Below the pieces are notes generated by a model. The model made no database searches, was not told the DNA's origin, and saw only the letters and a program-made list of their open reading frames with translations. The position numbers and the translations under genes are program-made. Positions 13,324 through 20,676 of a DNA stretch of 28,967 bases are shown in pieces; position 1 is the stretch's first letter; every line of letters begins with the position of its first letter. The stretch is from a virus: the IMG/VR virus record IMGVR_UViG_3300049473_000071, positions 1-28,967 of that record; one strand, given 5' to 3'.

Positions 13324-13695
13324 ATGGAATCTAGAATTTCTAGACAAGACCGTGAGCTAGGCCTTGGTGTTATGAAGGCCAGTGATAGCTACAGAAGCGG
13401 CTACGTCTATACGATTGTTTCTTATGCTATGAGTGTAAGAGACTTCGTTGTGGAGGTTGGTCTGGCGGCTGGTAATATTACTATTACACTACCACCTGTG
13501 GCTGAGGCTAGGGGTAAGATTTACACCATTGCACTCTTAGATGCTGATACTCATGACTATACTGTCACTGATAAGGGTGATGACCCAAGATGGTCAGATA
13601 TCGTTCTTGGTGACGATCATGATTATCTCGTTCTCTTCTCAAACGGTAAGAGATGGTTTGAGTTAGCTGAGATGTCTGATGCTGGTGAGAGATAA
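13324..13695 (+). CDS. Capsid decoration-like or structural protein
   Basis: A 123-residue protein with GGAGGAGG six bases before its ATG. The middle is beta-rich, with NITITLPPVAEARGKIYTIALL, a phrase found in phage decoration and fibre domains, and the C-terminal strand contains YLVLFSNGKRWFEL. There is no signal peptide. It sits between scaffold and capsid genes, where decoration proteins are often found. A leader hairpin lies just upstream. Confidence 0.65.
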   Translation: MESRISRQDRELGLGVMKASDSYRSGYVYTIVSYAMSVRDFVVEVGLAAGNITITLPPVAEARGKIYTIALLDADTHDYTVTDKGDDPRWSDIVLGDDHDYLVLFSNGKRWFELAEMSDAGER

Positions 13696-13727
13696 CAATT
13701 TAACCGAAAGATAGAGGAGGTGCCGCC

Positions 13728-14306
13728 ATGTCTTTCAGAGGACAATTAGCAAGGCTGGGAATCGTGATTTCTGGCGACGTAGTGGACATTACCAGAACCC
13801 TGGCAAGGACAACTGGTAGTCTTCGATCTGTATCAGTTTCGCAGACTATGACTGGGGAGGCTTCGACCAACCAAGTAGAAGGGCTAAAGGTCAAGATAAC
13901 GTCTGATGTGAAGACGGGAGCTTGGTGTAATGCTATAACGGCAGCTCTTGATTACAGCACCAATGGTGCAGCTCATGGTGAGGCTGGTCCTTTGTATGCG
14001 GAGTTGACACTACCAAATAGCTCGTTAAGAAGAGGTGAGCTTTATGGTCTTGGTATCGGGATTGGCGTGGGTGCTAGCTCTAGCTGGGGAAGCGCTGGGC
14101 CGGTATCGTTCATCAAGTTCGATGCGTGGGGGACTCTAGCGAATCTTAATGCACATGGCTATCTATTCCATCTTGCTGGCATCACAGATACAGCTAATGG
14201 GCTATTTGACGTAATTGCCGCCGCAGGTTTCGATGGCTGCATCAAGATTCTGATAGGATCGACTGAGTATTTCATTCCGGTTTCGCTTGATAATGCTTTT
14301 GTCTAA
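13728..14306 (+). CDS. Capsid decoration/head-fibre-like structural protein
   Basis: A 192-residue beta-rich protein with a GAGG/AGGTG ribosome site. It has low-charge strands and the phrases LNAHGYLFHLAGI and CIKILIGSTEYFIPVSL, which resemble the C-terminal domain of decoration or surface proteins in phages with DUF5309-type capsids, as far as I recall. No catalytic motif is visible. It lies just upstream of the capsid gene cluster and is probably a virion surface protein. Confidence 0.65.
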   Translation: MSFRGQLARLGIVISGDVVDITRTLARTTGSLRSVSVSQTMTGEASTNQVEGLKVKITSDVKTGAWCNAITAALDYSTNGAAHGEAGPLYAELTLPNSSLRRGELYGLGIGIGVGASSSWGSAGPVSFIKFDAWGTLANLNAHGYLFHLAGITDTANGLFDVIAAAGFDGCIKILIGSTEYFIPVSLDNAFV

Positions 14307-14317
14307 TGGAGGCGACA

Positions 14318-14452
14318 ATGACTAGGGAAGAGCATATGGAAGAGCTCATCAAGCAAGAGGATGAGCGATTGAAGGGCATAGGGAACGAACCCGAGCCCAA
14401 GGAGGCTCCTTTGAAGGAGGCCGAAATCTTAGCTGAGGGAGTTAAGAAATGA
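14318..14452 (+). CDS. Short charged protein in the head module
   Basis: A 44-residue frame with GGAGG before its ATG and a stop overlapping the next ATG (ATGA). It is acidic and helical: MTREEHMEELIKQEDERLKG, then a proline spacer, then KEAEILAEGVKK. Good ribosome site and coupling support translation. Function is unknown. Confidence 0.6.
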   Translation: MTREEHMEELIKQEDERLKGIGNEPEPKEAPLKEAEILAEGVKK

Positions 14453-14796
14453 AATTAAGTGTGCTCGAGCGATTGGTCTTGTTGAGCATCCTTCCAAAGG
14501 AAGGAAACTTCATGACGTTGAGGCTTATTCGTAAAGCTCGCGAGAACTCGTCTTTCAGCGATGCTGAAAACAAGAAACTTGCTTTTGTGCAAGACGGAGA
14601 TCAAATTCGTTGGAATGAGACGGAGGCTAGACAGATTGTCAAAGACATCGAGCTAGGCGACACGGTCACGAATATTGTGATTGAGGCCTTGAAGAAGCTC
14701 GATAAAGACGGAAAGCTGAGGGACGATCACTTCAGTCTCTACGAGAAATTCGTGGAGAGTTCAGATGGACGAGAAAGAGAAGGTATATCCTCCTGA
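14449..14796 (+). CDS. Conserved small phage protein
   Basis: A 115-residue protein beginning KLSVLERLVLLSILPKEGNF and ending near DDHFSLYEKFVES. This start and end recur in small conserved proteins of many phages and prophages, with no known function. It is helical, charged and without membrane segments. GAGGGAG precedes the ATG. It overlaps the stop of the 44-residue frame and the start of the acidic micro-protein. Confidence 0.75.
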   Translation: MKLSVLERLVLLSILPKEGNFMTLRLIRKARENSSFSDAENKKLAFVQDGDQIRWNETEARQIVKDIELGDTVTNIVIEALKKLDKDGKLRDDHFSLYEKFVESSDGREREGISS

Positions 14797-14908
14797 TGAC
14801 GAGGAGGAAGAAGACGGAGACATCGTCTTCGTAGACGAAGAAGATCTCGATCTAGACGAAGATGATGAGACAGAGGATCTCGACGAGGAGGAGGAGGAAG
14901 TCGAGTAG
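14765..14908 (+). CDS. Highly acidic micro-protein
   Basis: A 47-residue frame, of which roughly two thirds are Asp or Glu; it ends DLDEEEEEVE. It starts inside the previous gene in another frame and ends 49 bases before the capsid ATG. Ribosome site is weak. Acidic short proteins near capsid genes can act as capsid-assembly or DNA-mimic factors, but this is only a guess. The low-complexity composition could also be a chance by-product of GAG/GAC-rich DNA. Confidence 0.45.
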   Translation: MDEKEKVYPPDDEEEEDGDIVFVDEEDLDLDEDDETEDLDEEEEEVE

Positions 14909-14957
14909 TTACTAACCGCTCGTGAGGGACGAGTGCAATCAATGATGGAGGTGTAAG

Positions 14958-16253
14958 ATGTTCGGTATGAGAGGCACGGGCGATTGGGCTACTGACCAGC
15001 GTCCGTACAACTGGCGTCAGACTATCCTCTACCTCTACCCTAACGGAATGGCGCCTCTGACGGCAATTCTAAGCAAACTGCCGGAGGAAAAGGTAGATGA
15101 TCCTCAGTACCATTGGTGGACGAAGATTCTGGCTTCACAGAAGTCGACTGGTACAGCTGGTGCATATATCTACACGGATGCTACACTGGCTACTGCATGC
15201 TCTGGTGCTATAAGTTCGGGTGATACGGTCTTCGTGAAGATGACTGCGGCCCACGTAGCTCATTTTCGTGTAGGTCATGTGGTAACGATGAGAGATGCCA
15301 GCGATTATAGATGTGATGCCAACGGTAAGGTCACGGCTGTTCAAGTAAACGGCTCAAGTTCCTATTGTGCTGTGAAGATGTTGGAGGACGAGAATCAGGG
15401 AACCGGTATGACGACTATTGATCAGGTTCTAATCACTGGTAATGTGAACCCTGAAGGTGGAACGAGGCCTGAGGCTATTTCGTATGATCCTGTAAAGTGG
15501 TATAACTATACTCAGATCTTTAGAACTCCTATGGAGATCACACGAACCGCTCGCGAGACCAGGCTAAGAACTGGTGACGCATATAAAGAAGCGAAGCGGG
15601 AGTGTCTAGAGCTCCACTCAATCGAGATGGAGAAGGCGTTCTTGTGGGGTTATAGATCTGAAGGCACTGGGTCTAATGGGAAGCCTGAGCGGACCACTAT
15701 GGGTCTTATTAGGGCCATCCAATATGGCTCTGATGGGACAGCTAATGTCGGCGTGACTAACGATTACGTTGCAAACGCCACTTACTCTGGCCAGACCTGG
15801 CTACAGGGTGGCGAGGATTGGTTGGATGAGCAGCTTGAGCAGATCTTCCGTTATGGAAGGCCTGAGAAGCTAGCTTTCGCTGGCTCTGGTGCGCTATTAG
15901 GTATCCAGAGGCTGGCCAAGGCGTCTGGGCAAATTCAACTTACTCCCGTATCCACATCTTACGGGATTAAGGTCTTGCAGTGGATTACTCCCTTCGGGGT
16001 AATCAATGTCAAGACTCATCCTCTCTTTAGCTTTGAGTCTACTAATCTCTACTCGATGGTTATCTTCGAGCCTGAGGATCTAAGATACCGCTACGTTACG
16101 GATACTATGTTCCGCAAGGCTCCGCCGGATAATCAGTCGCAAGTTGAGATCGACGGTACGGTTGAGGAGTATTTGACTGAATGTGGTCTTGAGTATCATC
16201 ATCCTAACGGATGGGCGTACTTGAACGGCTTCAATCAGACCAATACGGCCTAA
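14958..16253 (+). CDS. Major capsid protein (SU10 / DUF5309-like)
   Basis: A 431-residue protein with GGAGG eight bases before its ATG. It has the pattern I associate with the SU10-type (DUF5309) HK97-fold capsid protein: an N-terminal LYPNGMAPLTAILSKLPEEKVDDPQYHWWTK region, a YNYTQIFRTPMEITRTA segment, an ELHSIEMEKAFLWG helix, and the C-terminal GIKVLQWITPFGVINVKTHPLF strand. It forms the icosahedral shell. It is followed by a terminator-like hairpin, as is common for a strongly expressed gene. The family assignment is from memory. Confidence 0.88.
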   Translation: MFGMRGTGDWATDQRPYNWRQTILYLYPNGMAPLTAILSKLPEEKVDDPQYHWWTKILASQKSTGTAGAYIYTDATLATACSGAISSGDTVFVKMTAAHVAHFRVGHVVTMRDASDYRCDANGKVTAVQVNGSSSYCAVKMLEDENQGTGMTTIDQVLITGNVNPEGGTRPEAISYDPVKWYNYTQIFRTPMEITRTARETRLRTGDAYKEAKRECLELHSIEMEKAFLWGYRSEGTGSNGKPERTTMGLIRAIQYGSDGTANVGVTNDYVANATYSGQTWLQGGEDWLDEQLEQIFRYGRPEKLAFAGSGALLGIQRLAKASGQIQLTPVSTSYGIKVLQWITPFGVINVKTHPLFSFESTNLYSMVIFEPEDLRYRYVTDTMFRKAPPDNQSQVEIDGTVEEYLTECGLEYHHPNGWAYLNGFNQTNTA

Positions 16254-16281
16254 TTAGCTCACTCGCGAGTTGATTAGCATT

Positions 16282-16356
16282 AGCCTGGGCTCCTGAAAAA
16301 CTCGGATAAGTTCAGCAGGCTATGAGCAGCATAAAGGAGCCGAAAAGCTGCTTTTT
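16282..16356 (+). terminator. Terminator-like hairpins after the capsid gene
   Basis: The second hairpin has AGCAGC at 16325-16330, a 16-nt loop, GCTGCT at 16347-16352 and a run of T to 16356, as in Rho-independent terminators. The loop contains AAAGGAG. An imperfect stem-loop precedes it (AGCCTG at 16282-16287 with CAGGCT at 16316-16321, plus an inner AACT/AGTT). It probably reduces read-through from the capsid gene into the tail genes. Confidence 0.6.
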
Positions 16357-16368
16357 CTTGGAGACACT

Positions 16369-16623
16369 ATGAGCGATATTACAGAAAAGGTTCTGGAGGT
16401 CAGAAGTGCAGTTGTAAAGAAAGCTGTTATCTTCACAGCTGAGGACGTATCCACAGGTGATACCATTACGCTAGATGATCTTTCCGCCATTGATGGAGTT
16501 GCTATCCTCAATAGAGAAGATGGCTCTGAGGTGACACAGACCGTGGCTACAAATGTTATCACAATCGGTGGATCTTACTCCGACATTGATGTAATCGGCA
16601 TAGCCGTAGGAGATTCCGAATAA
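16369..16623 (+). CDS. Small structural protein
   Basis: An 84-residue beta-rich protein with GGAG before its ATG. Residues 15-84 look like a compact beta-sandwich (KKAVIFTAEDVSTGDTITL, VATNVITIGGSYSDIDVIGIAVG). Such short proteins commonly follow the capsid gene, where they may be decoration or head-completion proteins. The stop overlaps the next ATG. Confidence 0.65.
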   Translation: MSDITEKVLEVRSAVVKKAVIFTAEDVSTGDTITLDDLSAIDGVAILNREDGSEVTQTVATNVITIGGSYSDIDVIGIAVGDSE

Positions 16624-17348
16624 TGAATCTTAAAGAGATCAGAACAAAGTTTGTCGAGCTAAGTGGTAGATTTGATCTGGTTGTAGATACTACCGATTAT
16701 GTTGATAATGGAGCCAATTTCTTTATCCAATCCGGCCAAAGATGGCTCGATAGATTAGAGAATGTTTCCAAGAGCGTCGGCAAGGTATATAAGCGGATCG
16801 AGTCTGGAGATTGGTACGCAATCTTTAACGATTGTAGAGCGGTCAAGAAGATTTATGTTGCAGATGATGAGTCAAGATGGGAGCTCGTAAAGAAGGATCT
16901 TGGTTGGCTCATGTTAGAGTACGAAGATGCGATAGATGATATTGATGAAGGTAATCCGCAATACTACGCTCCCGCGATTCTGCGTGAGGTTCCTCAGAGC
17001 CTTGGTGCCATCACGATGTCAAAGTTCGTAGATGAAAATATCCAAGTCCAAGCAAGTCACATGCTCTATAACGGCATTATCTTTATGCCTCCAGCTGATG
17101 ACACGTTCATTATTGAGATTCAGGGCTTATTTTACTCCGAGAAATTGAAAGTTGATTCGGATATTAACCATTGGAGTATTAACGATCCTCTTATTCTTGT
17201 GTTTGCTGCTCTTCACGAACTTGAGGAATCTTATCGTAATACGGAAGGCGCTAAGGATTGGGAAGCGGCTGTTCGTAGTAAAGTCGTTGGTATTGGAATG
17301 GATCAAGTCGAAGAAGATATAGCAGACGTAGACCACATGGAGGGATAG
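16623..17348 (+). CDS. Head-tail adaptor-like protein
   Basis: A 241-residue protein starting MNLKEIRTKFVELSGRFDLV, with DNGANFFIQSGQRWLDRL and, further on, PLILVFAALHELEESYRN. These phrases match phage adaptor or connector proteins that sit under the portal and close the head in podoviruses. It directly follows the capsid/decoration genes, which fits. The protein is mixed alpha/beta with an acidic C-terminus. Family identity is from memory, without a search. Confidence 0.7.
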   Translation: MNLKEIRTKFVELSGRFDLVVDTTDYVDNGANFFIQSGQRWLDRLENVSKSVGKVYKRIESGDWYAIFNDCRAVKKIYVADDESRWELVKKDLGWLMLEYEDAIDDIDEGNPQYYAPAILREVPQSLGAITMSKFVDENIQVQASHMLYNGIIFMPPADDTFIIEIQGLFYSEKLKVDSDINHWSINDPLILVFAALHELEESYRNTEGAKDWEAAVRSKVVGIGMDQVEEDIADVDHMEG

Positions 17349-17891
17349 ATGGAACGCAAGTTTGCTAAGGGAGATAAGATCGACGAGCAAATCAATCGAA
17401 TTGATAAGACCTTGCAGCATTTCTCTAGGCGTCTATCTCACAAAGTAATTGGTGTATTGCCTGCGGCTCCGGTATTTGAATTCGTTTATGCCCCGAATTC
17501 AGATGGAGTAGTTCTAAGGAGAATTATTCCTGTGGCTGGAACAATATCTAAGGCCGCTATTTTTGTGCAGAGTAAAGAGACGAAAGGTGCATCTTTATTT
17601 AGACTTGAAGTCCGAAGAGGGGAAAAATACTGGGCTGAGGCATTTGAAGTAGGCAAGAAGCCACTTGTGGAGGCTCCAGGAATCAAGGTAGAGGCTGGTG
17701 ATCTTGTCACTTTAATGGTGGAGGAGCCGGAAGCGATTAGAGGAATATGGGCTGCGTTCTTATTTAACATTGCTGCAGCAGGGCTTGAGAAGACAGAATT
17801 TGTGTTCGATCAAATCGAGCACATGATGAAGGAGGATTTAGAAGATGCCAGCGAAGAGCAAGAAACAACGGAGGATGATGGCAATAGCTGA
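17349..17891 (+). CDS. Hypothetical virion-module protein
   Basis: A 180-residue protein with GGAGGG before its ATG. The N-terminal ~30 residues are basic and helical (KIDEQINRIDKTLQHFSRRL). The centre (about 40-145) is a beta-rich domain that includes GTISKAAIFVQSKETKGASLFRLEV and GIKVEAGDLVTLMVEEP. The C-terminus is very acidic (EDLEDASEEQETTEDD). No known family. It lies in the tail/adaptor block and overlaps the next gene by 47 bases. Confidence 0.6.
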   Translation: MERKFAKGDKIDEQINRIDKTLQHFSRRLSHKVIGVLPAAPVFEFVYAPNSDGVVLRRIIPVAGTISKAAIFVQSKETKGASLFRLEVRRGEKYWAEAFEVGKKPLVEAPGIKVEAGDLVTLMVEEPEAIRGIWAAFLFNIAAAGLEKTEFVFDQIEHMMKEDLEDASEEQETTEDDGNS

Positions 17892-18063
17892 GCACCATCC
17901 AGAGCAATTATACCCAGAGAATCGTGGTGTATTAAAGATGACTAAGGGGCAGCTTAGTGAATTTGCCACGACATCTGAGAAAGGCCTTCCATCTAAGAAG
18001 AAGAAACGAACTCATCATTCTGCCCCGATGGGTGAGTTTTGGGAGAAGAGGAGTAATCTATAA
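17845..18063 (+). CDS. Basic small phage protein, DUF3008-like
   Basis: A 72-residue, strongly basic protein beginning MPAKSKKQRRMMAIAEHHPE, then MTKGQLSEFATTSEKGLPSKKKK. This start and the KGQLxEFAxTxxKGLP element match small phage proteins of the DUF3008 type as I remember them. GGAGG precedes the ATG. Function is unknown; the basic charge suggests DNA or capsid interior contact. The stop overlaps the next ATG. Confidence 0.7.
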   Translation: MPAKSKKQRRMMAIAEHHPEQLYPENRGVLKMTKGQLSEFATTSEKGLPSKKKKRTHHSAPMGEFWEKRSNL

Positions 18064-18290
18064 TGGCTGAGAAATGGATTCAAGGCGCAATTAAAAGACC
18101 GGGAGCTTTCACGGAGAAGGCAAAGGCAGCTGGCATGAGTGTACAGGAGTATGCTGCAAAGGTAACGGCTCCTGGAAGTAAAGCTAGCACTCGCACCAAA
18201 AAGCAGGCAAATCTGGCTAAAACACTTAGAAAGATAGCTAGACATTCTTGTGACTATGGTGAGTTTATGCTGAAAAGGGCCAAGTTATAA
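18063..18290 (+). CDS. Basic small phage protein
   Basis: A 75-residue, lysine-rich protein starting MAEKWIQGAIKRPGAFTEKAK and ending in a basic helix (KTLRKIARH). The KWIQxAIKRPGAF start recurs in small phage proteins next to the DUF3008-like gene. It is coupled by TAATG on both sides. Function is unknown; a DNA-binding or packaging-related virion protein is plausible. Confidence 0.65.
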   Translation: MAEKWIQGAIKRPGAFTEKAKAAGMSVQEYAAKVTAPGSKASTRTKKQANLAKTLRKIARHSCDYGEFMLKRAKL

Positions 18291-18520
18291 TGCGCGAGTT
18301 CGAGGTTCCATTTAGAGAGGGATTGACGAAGGGCCTTCGTCGCCACTCTAAGAATCCTCTTAATACGGAGGCTTTGGTTGAATGTCATAATCTAGCTCCG
18401 ACAGAGTTTGGGTTGGAGCCTCATGAGGATATTATTCTTATGACTGCCGTCGAGTTAGTTTTGACTACTGAGGCTGGGGAAGGAATACTAACAGAGGGCG
18501 AAGATCGCATAGTCTTTTAG
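18290..18520 (+). CDS. N-terminal part of a tail protein, apparently split
   Basis: A 76-residue protein starting MREFEVPFREGLTKGLRRHS and continuing NPLNTEALVECHNLAPTEFGLEPHE. That opening is, from memory, the N-terminus of a ~500-700 residue phage tail protein, not a complete small protein. The frame stops at 18520. The sequence expected after it (a WPYP motif and following strands) appears 2.2 kb further on, at the start of the gene at 20676. The tailspike-like gene lies between. It may be a functional split subunit or a remnant. The ribosome site is AAGGG with a TAATG overlap. Confidence 0.65.
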   Translation: MREFEVPFREGLTKGLRRHSKNPLNTEALVECHNLAPTEFGLEPHEDIILMTAVELVLTTEAGEGILTEGEDRIVF

Positions 18521-18530
18521 GAGGAGAAAA

Positions 18531-20600
18531 ATGAAAAGGTGGAAAGTATATTTTCTTGCTTTATTACTCTGTCTAAGTCCTCTTGCAGTAGGGGCTGCAG
18601 ATGTAAAGATTTCTGATCTGACAGAGCTAAACGCTACTCCTACACATGATGATGATTTTGTAGTGGTGGATACTTCTGAGGCGACTACTAAGCGGATAAC
18701 GGCAGCCAATTTGCTAAATGCCGAGGATGTCGACGCTCGCGGAGGAATCGCAGCTTCTGTAGCGTATTGGAATTCGGATGGTGGCGATAAGGCTCTTTTA
18801 GTAAAGTCTCCTCAAACTATTTCGGCTGATCTGACGGTAAATAGCAATATTCATCTCGTCTTCTTAAAAGGCGGGGTTATTACGATCACTGAGGCTCATA
18901 CACTTACCATTAATGGACCCAAATCGGCTGGTTGTCACCAAATATTCGCAGGAGACGGAAGCGTCGAATTCGGTCCAGATGCAACTGAAGAGGTCTATCC
19001 AGAGTGGTTCGGGGCAAAAGCAGATGGAACCACGGACGACACAACGGCTATCGAGAACGCAATCGGAAGTATGACAGGGGGAGATAGGTTGATCTTTCCA
19101 GGCACCGGCACTGGCACTTATGCGATAAGTTCAACATTGAGCCAACTGCCAGATGACGTGGAGGTTGAGTTCCTTCCAGGGGCGAAGATAACCAAGGTTT
19201 CGGGTACGGGCTCTATTGAGTTCTTTACCCCGGGCGATAATAACATCCTGCGTGTGAATATAGATGCGGGAGAATCCTCGCCGTGGGGGGTTGAAAGCCG
19301 ATCAACTGGTATCTACTCCGCAGCAACCTATAATGGAGGAACACCCGTAAACAATGTCGTCATTCACGATTCGGTCATCGAAAATATATACGCACCTATC
19401 AGGGGAGACGGGGCGAAATATTGGAAAATTCATAATAATCAAATTATTACAAGTGGAGTATCTGGAATCCTTTTTGGAGCGGATGCTGATTCAACAGGAG
19501 CAGTAAGCCACAATATTATTACTGATAATTATTTGGAGGATATTGGCGATTGTGCAGTGGCCTTCTTCAAACTAGAGAATAATTCAGTCATTTCCTATAA
19601 TACAGTTGCCAACAATAATATAAAGAACACCAATACGGAAACAGGTGGTTATGCACTTAATATTGAACCTGGAAATGCTTCTGGATATCAACATCACAAT
19701 GTATTCGTAGGCAATCTAGTTGAACAGACTGACGATTATACATCTTATATTATGGGAGGAGTTCAACTTGGAGACTATTGCGAACATTGCGTAGTAACAT
19801 CCAACATACTTAAAGGTAATTTCCTGAATGCTGCACATGGAATTATTGTCCCCAATGGAAACTTTAATTTGATCGCAGGTAATAGTATAGATAATTTTTA
19901 TACGAATGGTATCTTCGTTTATGGAGGAAGTTTCATAACTATTAGTAACAATTTGATAGTTAATTGTGGTCACAGCTATACTTCTGGTGGAATAAGGTTT
20001 GCATATGCAGGTTATGGAATTGACCATCTTAAAATACATGGCAATTCCATTTCCTACAGCGATGGTTTTGGCGAGAAGGCCACTGGTATTTACTCACAAG
20101 GAGACGCATCTTCCCCATGTAGCCACGTGACGGTTTCTGATAACGACATTCGCGGATGCGTTGGTTACGGGGCGATATGCCTATACGGAACGGATAGCGG
20201 TGGTGAGATCACCGATCTTAAAGTAAAAGATAATAGCATTTGGGATATTACGCCCGATGGCGGTTATACGATTGATATATATTACGCGGACGGCGTTGTG
20301 GTTTGCAATAATACTATGGTAGACTGTACACTTCCCTTCCGTACGTCCGGATGCACTGAGCTATCTGTTTACCGGAATCAAGGCTTTGTGACGGAGAACG
20401 AGGGCATTACAGGTTCTATCGCTACTGGTACAGCGGTTGATCATGGATTAGACGGAACACCTGACATCGTAATTGTCACAGCAGCAGAAAGCGGTCCCAC
20501 GGACGTATACACATCGGAGGTAGGGGCTACAAGCTTTAAGATCAACTTCGGTGGAGGCGGAAATAAGACGTTCTACTGGAGGGCTATTTATAAGCCATAA
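18531..20600 (+). CDS. Tailspike-like beta-helix protein with Sec signal peptide
   Basis: A 689-residue protein with strong GGAGGAG. Residues 1-23 are a textbook Sec signal peptide (MKRWKVYFLALLLCLSPLAV, then GAAD). Next comes a fibre-type linker (VKISDLTEL, residues 25-33). A beta-helix entry motif (EWFGAKADGTTDDTTAIENA, 158-177) leads to a right-handed parallel beta-helix to about 610, with repeated N-x-I/V turns and asparagine ladders (HDSVIENI, ITDNYLEDI, VSDNDIRGC). The C-terminal ~65 residues are a small beta domain (HGLDGTPDIVIVTAAES, TFYWRAIYKP) seen on phage fibres. It should bind or cut surface polysaccharide. I see no certain catalytic triad. Export by Sec is unexpected for a virion spike. 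Confidence 0.8.
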   Translation: MKRWKVYFLALLLCLSPLAVGAADVKISDLTELNATPTHDDDFVVVDTSEATTKRITAANLLNAEDVDARGGIAASVAYWNSDGGDKALLVKSPQTISADLTVNSNIHLVFLKGGVITITEAHTLTINGPKSAGCHQIFAGDGSVEFGPDATEEVYPEWFGAKADGTTDDTTAIENAIGSMTGGDRLIFPGTGTGTYAISSTLSQLPDDVEVEFLPGAKITKVSGTGSIEFFTPGDNNILRVNIDAGESSPWGVESRSTGIYSAATYNGGTPVNNVVIHDSVIENIYAPIRGDGAKYWKIHNNQIITSGVSGILFGADADSTGAVSHNIITDNYLEDIGDCAVAFFKLENNSVISYNTVANNNIKNTNTETGGYALNIEPGNASGYQHHNVFVGNLVEQTDDYTSYIMGGVQLGDYCEHCVVTSNILKGNFLNAAHGIIVPNGNFNLIAGNSIDNFYTNGIFVYGGSFITISNNLIVNCGHSYTSGGIRFAYAGYGIDHLKIHGNSISYSDGFGEKATGIYSQGDASSPCSHVTVSDNDIRGCVGYGAICLYGTDSGGEITDLKVKDNSIWDITPDGGYTIDIYYADGVVVCNNTMVDCTLPFRTSGCTELSVYRNQGFVTENEGITGSIATGTAVDHGLDGTPDIVIVTAAESGPTDVYTSEVGATSFKINFGGGGNKTFYWRAIYKP

Positions 20601-20631
20601 TTGACATTAAGCATATTTTTTGAGGATTCTG

Positions 20632-20676
20632 ATGGCAAAGTCAACAGATATTACGACTATCGGGTGGATTAACTAA
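20632..20676 (+). CDS. 14-residue frame coupled to the tail gene
   Basis: A small frame, MAKSTDITTIGWIN, with GAGG seven bases before its ATG and a stop overlapping the next ATG (TAATG). It lies after a TTGACA at 20601 that has no clear -10. It could deliver ribosomes to the tail gene, or it could be a remnant of the join of a formerly continuous gene. Too short for any family call. Confidence 0.35.
   Translation: MAKSTDITTIGWIN

Noticed and set aside
20601-20630. Possible promoter with TTGACA before the tail gene
   Set aside because: No acceptable -10 at 15-19 bp, so it is not listed as a promoter although the -35 context resembles the others.
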